Positions 1-6,050 of a stretch of 10,696 bases of DNA are shown in pieces. Source of the DNA: Flavobacteriales bacterium UBA3431 (GTDB lineage: Bacteria; Bacteroidota; Bacteroidia; Flavobacteriales; Schleiferiaceae); assembly GCA_002381225.1 (NCBI GenBank), contig DFSS01000002.1, positions 35,046 to 45,741 of the forward strand, given 5' to 3'. The translations under genes and the position numbers were made by a program. How positions within the stretch are numbered: the stretch's first letter is position 1; every line of letters starts with the position of its first letter. The notes under the pieces are model-generated. The model was not told the origin of the DNA. It saw nothing but the letters and a program-made list of their open reading frames with translations, and made no database searches.

Positions 1-2
1 TG

Positions 3-10
3 TACCTTTG
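3..10 (+). promoter_or_regulatory. Predicted -7 promoter element of the DUF4920 operon
   Basis: TACCTTTG is an exact match to TAnnTTTG, the -7 element used by the primary sigma factor of Bacteroidota. Only 14 nt separate it from the ATG at 25, so the mRNA leader would be very short. The partner -33 TTG would lie before the window start and cannot be checked. No Shine-Dalgarno sequence lies between the box and the ATG. This is inferred from the motif and its position; there is no transcript evidence. Confidence 0.6.
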
Positions 11-24
11 TCAAAACCCCTACT

Positions 25-555
25 ATGAAACGTATTTTGATTCCCGCTTTGGCCTTGTTGGCCGCATGCACAAGCCCAACGGAAAACCCGGTTGCCGAGG
101 TGGCCTATGACTATTTTGGTGACACCATTCAGATCGCGGACACCACCTCACTCGCAGGCTTATTGGGCCAACTTCAGGGCGGGACAGATTCCGTGTACGG
201 CACCTTTGCCGCCCCAATTTCATCGGTTTGCCAAGTAAAAGGATGCTGGATGCAGCTGGATCTAGGCACAGGGGAAGAAGCCTTGGTTCGTTTTAAGGAC
301 TACGGGTTCTTTGTCCCTATGGATGCGGCCTCTGAAATGGCTTTTGTAGAGGGTAGTTTGAGCGTCGACACCCTGAGTGTGGAATGGTTGCGCCACCAAG
401 CGGAGGACGCTGGGGAATCGGATTCAGCGATTGCCGCCATCCAATCTCCTAAAGTGAGTTATTCGGTGCTGGCCGTGGGTGTTGCCCTGGCACAGAAAGA
501 GCGCGCCACGGAAGAAGACCCTGCCCCGCATGATCACAGCAGCCATGAGCACTAA
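25..555 (+). CDS. DUF4920-family lipoprotein
   Basis: A 176-residue exported lipoprotein of unknown function. Residues 1-15 form a short lipoprotein signal ending in a lipobox (LLAAC, lipidated Cys15). The body, roughly residues 29-155, matches the DUF4920 pattern: a conserved pair of cysteines in the stretch SVCQVKGCWM (Cys69, Cys74), then a hydrophobic strand and RFKDYGFFVP, and later a LRHQAEDAG segment. The tail is rich in His and acidic residues (HDHSSHEH) and could bind metal, but that is a guess. The ATG follows a TAnnTTTG box by 14 nt. The end overlaps the next gene, a cytochrome lipoprotein, by 11 bp, so the two are probably co-translated and may act together in the periplasm. Family assignment is fairly sure; the function is unknown. 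Confidence 0.85.
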   Translation: MKRILIPALALLAACTSPTENPVAEVAYDYFGDTIQIADTTSLAGLLGQLQGGTDSVYGTFAAPISSVCQVKGCWMQLDLGTGEEALVRFKDYGFFVPMDAASEMAFVEGSLSVDTLSVEWLRHQAEDAGESDSAIAAIQSPKVSYSVLAVGVALAQKERATEEDPAPHDHSSHEH

Positions 556-1030
556 ACACAAGGCCCGAAAGGGTCTTTTGTTTTTAACATTACTCGGTGT
601 CGGGGCCTGCAACCCGACGGCGGAGGAAGTTCCAGCGAACACCGAAGCGCCCACGGGGCGCACAGGCATGTATGAAGCGAGTCCCCTAGCCGTAGCGATG
701 CGCTCCATGGCCACCGACATGGAAAGCCTCCGCGCCAAAGCGGATGCGGGAACCCTGACGGTGGGTGAGGTGGACGCGATGATTTCTGCCCACGCGGCTA
801 TGACATCGGCCGACGCTACCAAGCCGGAGGACATCAAACCCTCCTTTGAGGGCTATGCAGAGGCCTATTTGATTCAACTCCAGGACTTGCGGGAAACCAT
901 CACCACCCAAGCAAGCCGTGAGGCGCGCTTGGAGGCCTTCAATGCGGCATTGACTACCTGTGTGGCCTGCCACCAGGAACACTGCCCAGGTCCCATTTCG
1001 CGCATCGAAAAAATCAAGGTCCAACCCTAA
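545..1030 (+). CDS. Monohaem c-type cytochrome lipoprotein (cytochrome c'-like)
   Basis: A 161-residue lipoprotein. Its signal peptide has basic residues, a hydrophobic stretch LLFLTLLGVG and a lipobox cysteine at residue 22. A Pro/Thr/Glu-rich linker (about 23-42) leads to a helical domain with a single haem-binding motif CVACH near the C-terminus (Cys139, Cys142, His143), followed by CPGPISRI. A helical body with CxxCH close to the end is the layout of cytochrome c'/c556 proteins, so electron transfer or small-ligand binding is likely. I chose the ATG at 545 because it begins directly before the signal peptide; an in-frame start at 479 would add 22 residues of the previous gene read out of frame and bury the signal. 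It overlaps the DUF4920 gene by 11 bp, and its TAA shares a base with the next ATG. Confidence 0.8.
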   Translation: MSTKHKARKGLLFLTLLGVGACNPTAEEVPANTEAPTGRTGMYEASPLAVAMRSMATDMESLRAKADAGTLTVGEVDAMISAHAAMTSADATKPEDIKPSFEGYAEAYLIQLQDLRETITTQASREARLEAFNAALTTCVACHQEHCPGPISRIEKIKVQP

Positions 1031-1716
1031 TGGAGCGGGTCCTCACCCGCGACGGAAGCCCTACCCTGCGATCAGACGTCTGGGATTGTGCCTACCATTC
1101 CCTTCACGGAGCGTGGACGGAAGCGAAGCACGTCTACATTCAATCGGGATTGCATGCACAATCCCTCTGCCAACCACAGAATCCCCTGACCATTCTTGAA
1201 ATGGGGGCTGGGACCGGCCTCAATGCCTTGCTGGCGGTCAAATGGGCCCACGCGGCAGAACGGCCCGTCACGTATTATGGCCTGGATGCCGCCTTGCCTG
1301 AGGCCTCTGCCTGGGAGTCCTGGTGGTCCGCTCGCCCTGAGTCAGCGAAGGATTTGGACCCCTGGGCCCGCGCTATGCGAAACGCTTGGGAAGAGGGAAA
1401 AGCATGGCAAACCCCCTGGTCGACCGCCTCTTGGATTCAGGGCGAGGCCGCATCGTGGCGGAGCCCCCTGCGCGCGGACGTGGTATTTTATGATGCATTT
1501 TCTCCCCGCCAGCAGCCCGAATTGTGGACAGCGGAAGCGTTAGAGCCTTGGTTGGAGGCCCTGACTCCCGAGGGCTTCTTCGTTACCTATTGTGCCACGG
1601 GCGAGGTGTTTCGGGCGGTCAAATCCTTGGGATTTGCCGTGGAGCATTTGCCCGGCCCTCCAGGAAAACGCGAAATGTTGCGTGCTCATCGGAAAGGGAC
1701 GACTTTTACGCCATGA
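1030..1716 (+). CDS. mnmD: tRNA (5-methylaminomethyl-2-thiouridine34) methyltransferase MnmD
   Basis: A 228-residue SAM-dependent methyltransferase that completes mnm5(s2)U at the tRNA wobble position by methylating the aminomethyl group left by MnmE/MnmG. Visible family features are the SAM-binding motif EMGAGTG (57-63), a D at the end of the second strand (YGLDA, 83-87), the characteristic VVFYDAFSPRQQPELW block (151-166), and the C-terminal LPGPPGKREMLRA (207-219). It corresponds to the MnmC methyltransferase domain without the FAD oxidase domain, the stand-alone form found in many bacteria. The ATG overlaps the preceding TAA by one base (TAATG), and its own TGA overlaps the next ATG (ATGA), implying translational coupling. 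Confidence in the family is high; the substrate intermediate (nm5 versus cmnm5) is not decided by sequence. Confidence 0.88.
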   Translation: MERVLTRDGSPTLRSDVWDCAYHSLHGAWTEAKHVYIQSGLHAQSLCQPQNPLTILEMGAGTGLNALLAVKWAHAAERPVTYYGLDAALPEASAWESWWSARPESAKDLDPWARAMRNAWEEGKAWQTPWSTASWIQGEAASWRSPLRADVVFYDAFSPRQQPELWTAEALEPWLEALTPEGFFVTYCATGEVFRAVKSLGFAVEHLPGPPGKREMLRAHRKGTTFTP

Positions 1717-2159
1717 ACAAGCGCACGTTGCGGGTCTATGGATTTTTAGAGGATGCCACGGGGCGCTTGCTCATTGCCTTTGAGCGCTTTCGGGGCATGC
1801 CCTTGGTGAAGTTTCCAGGAGGAGGAATCGAATGGGGGGAAAGCCATCAGACGGCCTTATGCCGCGAGTTTCAAGAGGAACTCGGGCTCCACATTGCTGT
1901 GGGCCCATGCCTATTCTTCAATGATTTTGCGGTGCAATCCGCCATCGACCCGGAGGTTCAAGTGCAGTCGTTCTTTTATGCTGTGCGAGCGCTCGAGCCC
2001 TTGGACTCGCTGGTCACCTCTGAGGTGAGAGAAGTTCCTGAAAACGAGGGTGAACGATTTGTTTGGGTTCCCGCCGAGGAGGTCTTAAAGCTCCCCTTCA
2101 CGTTCGAGATTGAACAGGTGGCTAGCCGCGCTTGGGCCGCATCCAAGACCCCTCAATGA
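1713..2159 (+). CDS. Nudix hydrolase
   Basis: A 148-residue Nudix-fold protein with a complete catalytic box G37-x5-E43-x7-REFQEE(51-56)-x-G58, so it should be an active Mg-dependent pyrophosphohydrolase. The segment LVKFPGGGIEWGES leading into the box is typical of small NUDIX proteins that clean up nucleotide derivatives or act on nucleotide sugars; the substrate cannot be told. I chose the ATG at 1713 because the Nudix fold begins at once (LRVYGFLED) and because the start overlaps the mnmD stop by 4 bp (ATGA). A longer in-frame reading from 1524 lies wholly inside mnmD. Its last 38 bp overlap the end of the convergent gene on the opposite strand, with no room for a terminator between the two units. 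Confidence 0.85.
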   Translation: MNKRTLRVYGFLEDATGRLLIAFERFRGMPLVKFPGGGIEWGESHQTALCREFQEELGLHIAVGPCLFFNDFAVQSAIDPEVQVQSFFYAVRALEPLDSLVTSEVREVPENEGERFVWVPAEEVLKLPFTFEIEQVASRAWAASKTPQ

Positions 2160-2586
2160 CCTGAATGGCCCGCCAATCGCCTTTGCACGGGGCGACGGTA
2201 TTGAGAAATTCGCCGTTAGCTCGACGTGCTTCACTCAAGGACAGGAGTTCCCATGGGCTTTGGGCATCGGGTCGCACGTACACATGCATCCGTCCAAAAA
2301 GATCGATTCCCAGGGCGTCGCCCAAGACTTGAAGCTGCTTCATCCGGCTGTCAATCGAACAGCCGCTTGCCGCATGTCCGCGCTCATCCACCGCAAGAGC
2401 GATGATTCGGCGCTCCACGGTGGTGAATCCCGCGGTAACGGGTGCACCATGCGCGGCCCATGTTGCACACAGGGCGTCCAAATGGGCATCGACAAGGGCA
2501 TCCTGGTTTGAGGGCCAGGGGGCTGCCGCAGAAAAGCACCAAAATCGGCTATCCCTAGGAAGGGTCTCCCAGGGTTTAGAGTTCAT
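2122..2586 (-). CDS. Conserved Bacteroidota protein of the P-loop-less 'ABC transporter ATPase' family
   Basis: A 154-residue soluble protein that I recognise as a family usually labelled 'ABC transporter ATPase' in Flavobacteriia. No Walker A, Walker B or ABC signature motif is visible, so that label is not supported. Conserved-looking blocks are LPRDSRFWCF (9-18), TWAAHG (42-47), and LAVDERGHAASGCSIDS (64-80), the latter holding Cys76. There is no signal peptide or membrane segment. The start at 2586 is chosen because the family begins just before the LPxxSRxW block; the frame extends upstream to 2643 but those residues are an out-of-frame reading of the preceding gene. It overlaps that gene, a CCG-domain Fe-S subunit, by 11 bp, so the two are probably co-translated. 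The 3' end overlaps the convergent Nudix gene by 38 bp. Function unknown. Confidence 0.78.
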   Translation of the reverse strand: MNSKPWETLPRDSRFWCFSAAAPWPSNQDALVDAHLDALCATWAAHGAPVTAGFTTVERRIIALAVDERGHAASGCSIDSRMKQLQVLGDALGIDLFGRMHVYVRPDAQSPWELLSLSEARRANGEFLNTVAPCKGDWRAIQVIEGSWMRPKRG

Positions 2587-3367
2587 CGGCTTGGGCGATG
2601 GCTTCGGCGATGTCCAGGACTTGGACTTGGCCTTCTTTTTCAAAATGCTTGACCCCGTCCGTCATCATGGTATTGCAAAAGGGGCAACCTGTTGCAATGA
2701 TGGCGGGCTCGGTGGCTAGGGCTTCCTCCGCACGTTCGTGGTTGATGTCCCGGTTTCCGGGTTCGGGCTCCTTAAACATCTGCGCACCGCCTGCGCCACA
2801 GCATAGTCCCTGCTTTTTACAGCGTCGCATTTCAATCAGTTCCGACTCCAGCGTCGATAGAAGAGCGCGAGGGGCTTCATACTCTTGGTTGACGCGCCCC
2901 AAATAGCAGGGATCGTGAAACACAATGCGCTTGCCTTTGAATGCGCCCCCTTCGACTTTGAGTCGGCCTTCTTTGAGCAAGGTTTGGAGGTACTGCGTGT
3001 GGTGGAACACCTCAAAGGTCCCTCCGAGTTCGGGGTATTCGTTTTTCAGCGTGTTGAAGCAGTGTGGGCAGGTCGTAACGATCCGTTGCACCTCGTAGGC
3101 ATTCAACACTTCGATGTTTGCAAGGGCTTGCATCTGAAACAAGAACTCATTTCCGGCACGGCGAGCGGGATCCCCCGTACAGCTCTCTTCGGCGCCAAGT
3201 ACAGCAAATGAAACCCCCGAACGCTGCAGTAAGCGGGCGAAGGCCTTGGTAATTTTTTTTGCGCGGTCGTCAAAACTACCTGCACAGCCAACCCAAAATA
3301 AAACATCGGGTTTTTCACCGCGTTGGGTCATTTCGGCGAGGGTCGGGACGTGCAGGGTTTCAGTCAT
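2576..3367 (-). CDS. CCG-domain (Fe-S)-binding oxidoreductase subunit (HdrB/GlpC-type)
   Basis: A 263-residue protein with two cysteine-rich CCG domains, as in HdrB, LutA, GlpC and the C-terminal half of EtfD/EMO. Repeat 1 has Cys28 (VGCAGSF), Cys63 and CPHC (100-103). Repeat 2 has Cys154 (HDPCYLGR), the CCGAGG motif (189-194) and CPFC (228-231). These cysteines hold an unusual iron-sulfur centre where electrons are delivered to or taken from a substrate or quinone. It has no membrane segment. The likely partner is the membrane Fe-S protein two genes upstream; only the small HAD gene lies between them, with gaps of 6 and 7 nt. The start ATG at 3367 lies just after the HAD stop codon. The physiological substrate, such as an electron-transfer flavoprotein, is inferred by family and not shown here. 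Confidence 0.85.
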   Translation of the reverse strand: MTETLHVPTLAEMTQRGEKPDVLFWVGCAGSFDDRAKKITKAFARLLQRSGVSFAVLGAEESCTGDPARRAGNEFLFQMQALANIEVLNAYEVQRIVTTCPHCFNTLKNEYPELGGTFEVFHHTQYLQTLLKEGRLKVEGGAFKGKRIVFHDPCYLGRVNQEYEAPRALLSTLESELIEMRRCKKQGLCCGAGGAQMFKEPEPGNRDINHERAEEALATEPAIIATGCPFCNTMMTDGVKHFEKEGQVQVLDIAEAIAQADEL

Positions 3368-3373
3368 AAGGCC

Positions 3374-3793
3374 TTAATCTTCGAAAACTTCAATGGTGGC
3401 GGGCTTGCGTACCAAATCGGAAAAGGTGCCCGAATAGCGCGTAGCCCGAACAATGTGGTTGTCAATCCAGTGGTAATTGCCTCCGCGTGGTTTGCCCATC
3501 AAAAGTCCGTGGTAGGGGAAGCCATGGCGTTGGAGCCAAATCTCCGTGACTTCGCGGTGCTCTTCCGTACGGGAGGTGAAGAACGTAATGATGTGCCCTT
3601 CCGCATACCACTTTTGAATGGTCTCGAGGGCATCAAGAAATACGGCGGCGGTCGCCATGCGCTCGGGTTCTTCGTTGGGAATGTCGTCGCAAACGGTCCC
3701 GTCAATATCGATGAGGTAATTTTTGACTTCTTCGGGCAAAACGGGGCTAATTTTTTGCCCGTTGACAATGATTTCTTGGAGGTTTTGGGTCAT
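3374..3793 (-). CDS. Small HAD-superfamily protein (DIDGT family)
   Basis: A 139-residue protein with HAD phosphatase motifs. Motif I is DIDGT (29-33, putative nucleophile Asp29 and general acid Asp31), motif II is FFTSR (71-75), motif III is Lys101 in MGKPRGG, and motif IV is WIDN with Asp111. I recognise it as a compact, strongly conserved Bacteroidota family; homologues are often labelled phosphoheptose isomerase, but no SIS sugar-isomerase domain is present. No cap domain of note is visible, so it may act on a large or exposed substrate. The ATG at 3793 gives the family N-terminus; an upstream in-frame start at 3871 would lie inside the preceding gene. It sits between the two presumed subunits of an Fe-S oxidoreductase with very short gaps on both sides. 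Its substrate and role are unknown. Confidence 0.8.
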   Translation of the reverse strand: MTQNLQEIIVNGQKISPVLPEEVKNYLIDIDGTVCDDIPNEEPERMATAAVFLDALETIQKWYAEGHIITFFTSRTEEHREVTEIWLQRHGFPYHGLLMGKPRGGNYHWIDNHIVRATRYSGTFSDLVRKPATIEVFED

Positions 3794-3800
3794 CCGCTGG

Positions 3801-5060
3801 TTACATTTCTGTGGTCCACGCACCGCGGTCAGCCTGGGCATAGGCCCAAGGGGCGGCATTGTTTTCCACATTGGTCATCATGGTGTTTAACGAGGCAGGC
3901 GCAGCGGATTCTTCCATCACCAGGTACTGCCGAATTTGCTGGATGATGTCCAAGGGGTCGATGTTGAGGGGGCAGGCTTCCACACAGGCATTGCAGGTGG
4001 TGCAGGCCCAAAGTTCTTCGCGGCTAATCCAGCCATCGAGGAGGGTTTGGGTGTTTTCGGGCTCATGCAAGAGCTGCTCCACGCGGTCGCGGGTGGCCAT
4101 CATGATTTTCCGCGGAGAGAGTTTCTTGCCTGTTTGGTTGGCGGGGCACTCACTGGTACACCGTCCACACTCTGTGCAGGTGTAGGCATTTAAAAGATTG
4201 GCAAAGTGCAAATCGGAGACATCTTTGGCCCCAAAACGCGCGGGCATTTCGGTGGCGTCCGGCACATAGCTCGGGTCAAGCATGGCCTTGATTTCCCGGG
4301 TGACAGAAGGCATCGCGGGGATCCGTCCGCGGGCCTCCAATTGGCTGTACCAGGTGTTGGGAAAGGCCAGGATAATGTGGAAATGCTTGCTCTTGGGTAG
4401 GTAGTTCAAAAAGGCCAAAATACCCACGAAGTGAAACCACCAAGCTGCTTTTTCTGCCGCATGCAGGGCGCCTTCGGACCATCCAGCAAAGAGGGGGTGG
4501 AGGTAGGATGAGAGCAGGTAGCCCGGTGTGCCCAAGCGCACAGACTCCGCCGCATTCATGACCAGCAAGGCAGTCATGAGCACAATCTCGGCGTACAGGA
4601 TGATGGCCGCATCTTGTTGGGGCCAACCCGTCAAGTCGCTGTGGGCGAAGCGCCCGATGCGTCCGCTCCATCGGCGGGCAAGGAACACCACGCAGGCGAG
4701 GAGTACGGCACCGCCGAGGAATTCAAAAAAATGAATCAGTAAGGGATAAAGCGCGCCCAAAGGCTTTTGGAAAATGCGGTGGGTCCCAAGGGCACCGTCC
4801 AGAAGGATCTCTAAGACTTCCAAGTTGATTAAGACAAAGCCAACGTAGATGAGCACATGGAAGAAGGCGGCGAGCGGACGAGGTCCCATTTTGGATTGGC
4901 CCAACGCTACACGGGCCATCGTGGCCCATCGCTCGGCAGGTCGATCATGGCGTTCGCTTGGACGGGCTAAGGACAGTCCCTTGCGCAGGCGTTGGATTTG
5001 GCGAACAAACAGGTAGACGCCAAGGCTCAAAACGAGGAGAAAGGCCGCTTGCTCGATCAT
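3801..5060 (-). CDS. Membrane-bound 4Fe-4S oxidoreductase subunit (HdrC/EtfD N-terminal-like)
   Basis: A 419-residue inner-membrane protein. The N-terminal half has several hydrophobic segments (about 5-20, 64-84, 105-127, 153-170, 205-221) resembling the NarI-type cytochrome b domain; His68, His110, His210 and His226/228 are candidate haem ligands. A cytoplasmic ferredoxin-like domain follows with two 4Fe-4S motifs: CTECGRCTSECP (295-306) and CTTCNACVEACP (353-364). The C-terminus (NAAPWAYAQADR) is typical of this group. In GlpC and EtfD/EMO proteins the same modules are joined to CCG domains; here the CCG part is the separate gene at 2576-3367. Electrons probably pass between a soluble donor and menaquinone. 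The start overlaps the MCE gene stop by 4 bp (ATGA). Confidence 0.83.
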   Translation of the reverse strand: MIEQAAFLLVLSLGVYLFVRQIQRLRKGLSLARPSERHDRPAERWATMARVALGQSKMGPRPLAAFFHVLIYVGFVLINLEVLEILLDGALGTHRIFQKPLGALYPLLIHFFEFLGGAVLLACVVFLARRWSGRIGRFAHSDLTGWPQQDAAIILYAEIVLMTALLVMNAAESVRLGTPGYLLSSYLHPLFAGWSEGALHAAEKAAWWFHFVGILAFLNYLPKSKHFHIILAFPNTWYSQLEARGRIPAMPSVTREIKAMLDPSYVPDATEMPARFGAKDVSDLHFANLLNAYTCTECGRCTSECPANQTGKKLSPRKIMMATRDRVEQLLHEPENTQTLLDGWISREELWACTTCNACVEACPLNIDPLDIIQQIRQYLVMEESAAPASLNTMMTNVENNAAPWAYAQADRGAWTTEM

Positions 5061-6034
5061 TCGTTGTTCTTAGCTTCTTTGTCGCGGCCGCCAAAAATGG
5101 AAAATTCCACATAGCGTCCCGGGTGTTTGCGAATGTCCTCTAGGAGTTTATCCAAAGAGAGAATGGCGGAGTTGACTTCGTGGTAGAGGGAGTCGTTGGC
5201 CACCAGCTTTCCTAGGGTGCCCTCTCCCTGCTCCACGGAGGCGGTGATTTGGTCGAGGCGGCGAGCGGTTTGGCTCAAACTGCGCATGGCAGCGCCGGCA
5301 TTGGACTGGGCCAAGGTGTCGGAAATGTTGGCGAGGTTGTTGAACACTCGGTCTAATTCATCCCGGTTTTCATTGAGCATCCTGGTGAGTCGCTCCAAAT
5401 TTTGGGTGGCGGAACCAAGAGCCTCGCGGTTGTCAGCCATGTAGGTGCTCAGTTCATCCGTAATCAAGCCGAGGTTGCTGATGCTGCGGTTGACGTTGGT
5501 GAAGGAGGTTCGGAACTCGGACTGCATTTCACCTCCCAGGAAGCCGCTGAGAATGTTGATGGTCGAGTCCAAACTCGCGAGGAGCTTTTCCGCTTTGATT
5601 TTAACGGGGAGGACTTCTTTGTTGATGGATTCGGAGATCGACTCTTCCACGCTAGAGCGGAGGGTATCGCCATTCTCAATGAGTACAGCGCCTTTCTCTA
5701 GGAGCAAGGCAATTTCTTTGGCGCCCAACAAGTCGGCGGAGCGAATTTCCGCAATGCTATTGGCTGTGATGGGATAGTCGGTGGTGATCTTCATTTTGAC
5801 CACGATTCGGCCCGAATTGTCCGGATGAAAGTACACGTTGGCCACCTTACCTACGGCAAAACCATTGATCGTAACGTTTTCGCTTTGGGTAATGCCCTCG
5901 GTGTTGTCGTAGACGGCATATACCTCAACCCCGGATTCGAAGAGATCGGATCCCTTTAAGAAGCTAATGCCCCAGTACAAGATCCCGGCGGCTAGGAGGA
6001 CGGCGATGCCGGCTTTGAATTCTCGTGAAATCAT
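5057..6034 (-). CDS. MCE/MlaD-domain phospholipid-transport protein
   Basis: A 325-residue protein anchored by one N-terminal membrane helix (about 7-25) with a periplasmic MCE domain at roughly 34-115, including the stretch VTINGFAVGKV and SADLLGAKEI, as in MlaD and mammalian-cell-entry proteins. A long helical region (about 125-300) with heptad-like spacing follows and may form a hexameric tunnel, as in other MCE proteins. The end (HPGRYVEFSIFG) is typical of Bacteroidota members. MCE proteins carry lipids between inner and outer membrane with an MlaE permease and MlaF ATPase; neither is in this window. The ATG at 6034 gives the expected start just before the membrane helix; the frame runs on upstream to 6235 inside the amidase gene. 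It lies 16 nt behind the amidase gene. Confidence 0.87.
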   Translation of the reverse strand: MISREFKAGIAVLLAAGILYWGISFLKGSDLFESGVEVYAVYDNTEGITQSENVTINGFAVGKVANVYFHPDNSGRIVVKMKITTDYPITANSIAEIRSADLLGAKEIALLLEKGAVLIENGDTLRSSVEESISESINKEVLPVKIKAEKLLASLDSTINILSGFLGGEMQSEFRTSFTNVNRSISNLGLITDELSTYMADNREALGSATQNLERLTRMLNENRDELDRVFNNLANISDTLAQSNAGAAMRSLSQTARRLDQITASVEQGEGTLGKLVANDSLYHEVNSAILSLDKLLEDIRKHPGRYVEFSIFGGRDKEAKNNE

Positions 6035-6050
6035 GGGCAACAAGATACGA

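Noticed and set aside
3323..3946. A 207-residue open frame on the plus strand
   Set aside because: It is antisense to the HAD gene and parts of its neighbours, all of which carry recognisable motifs; the product has no recognisable features.
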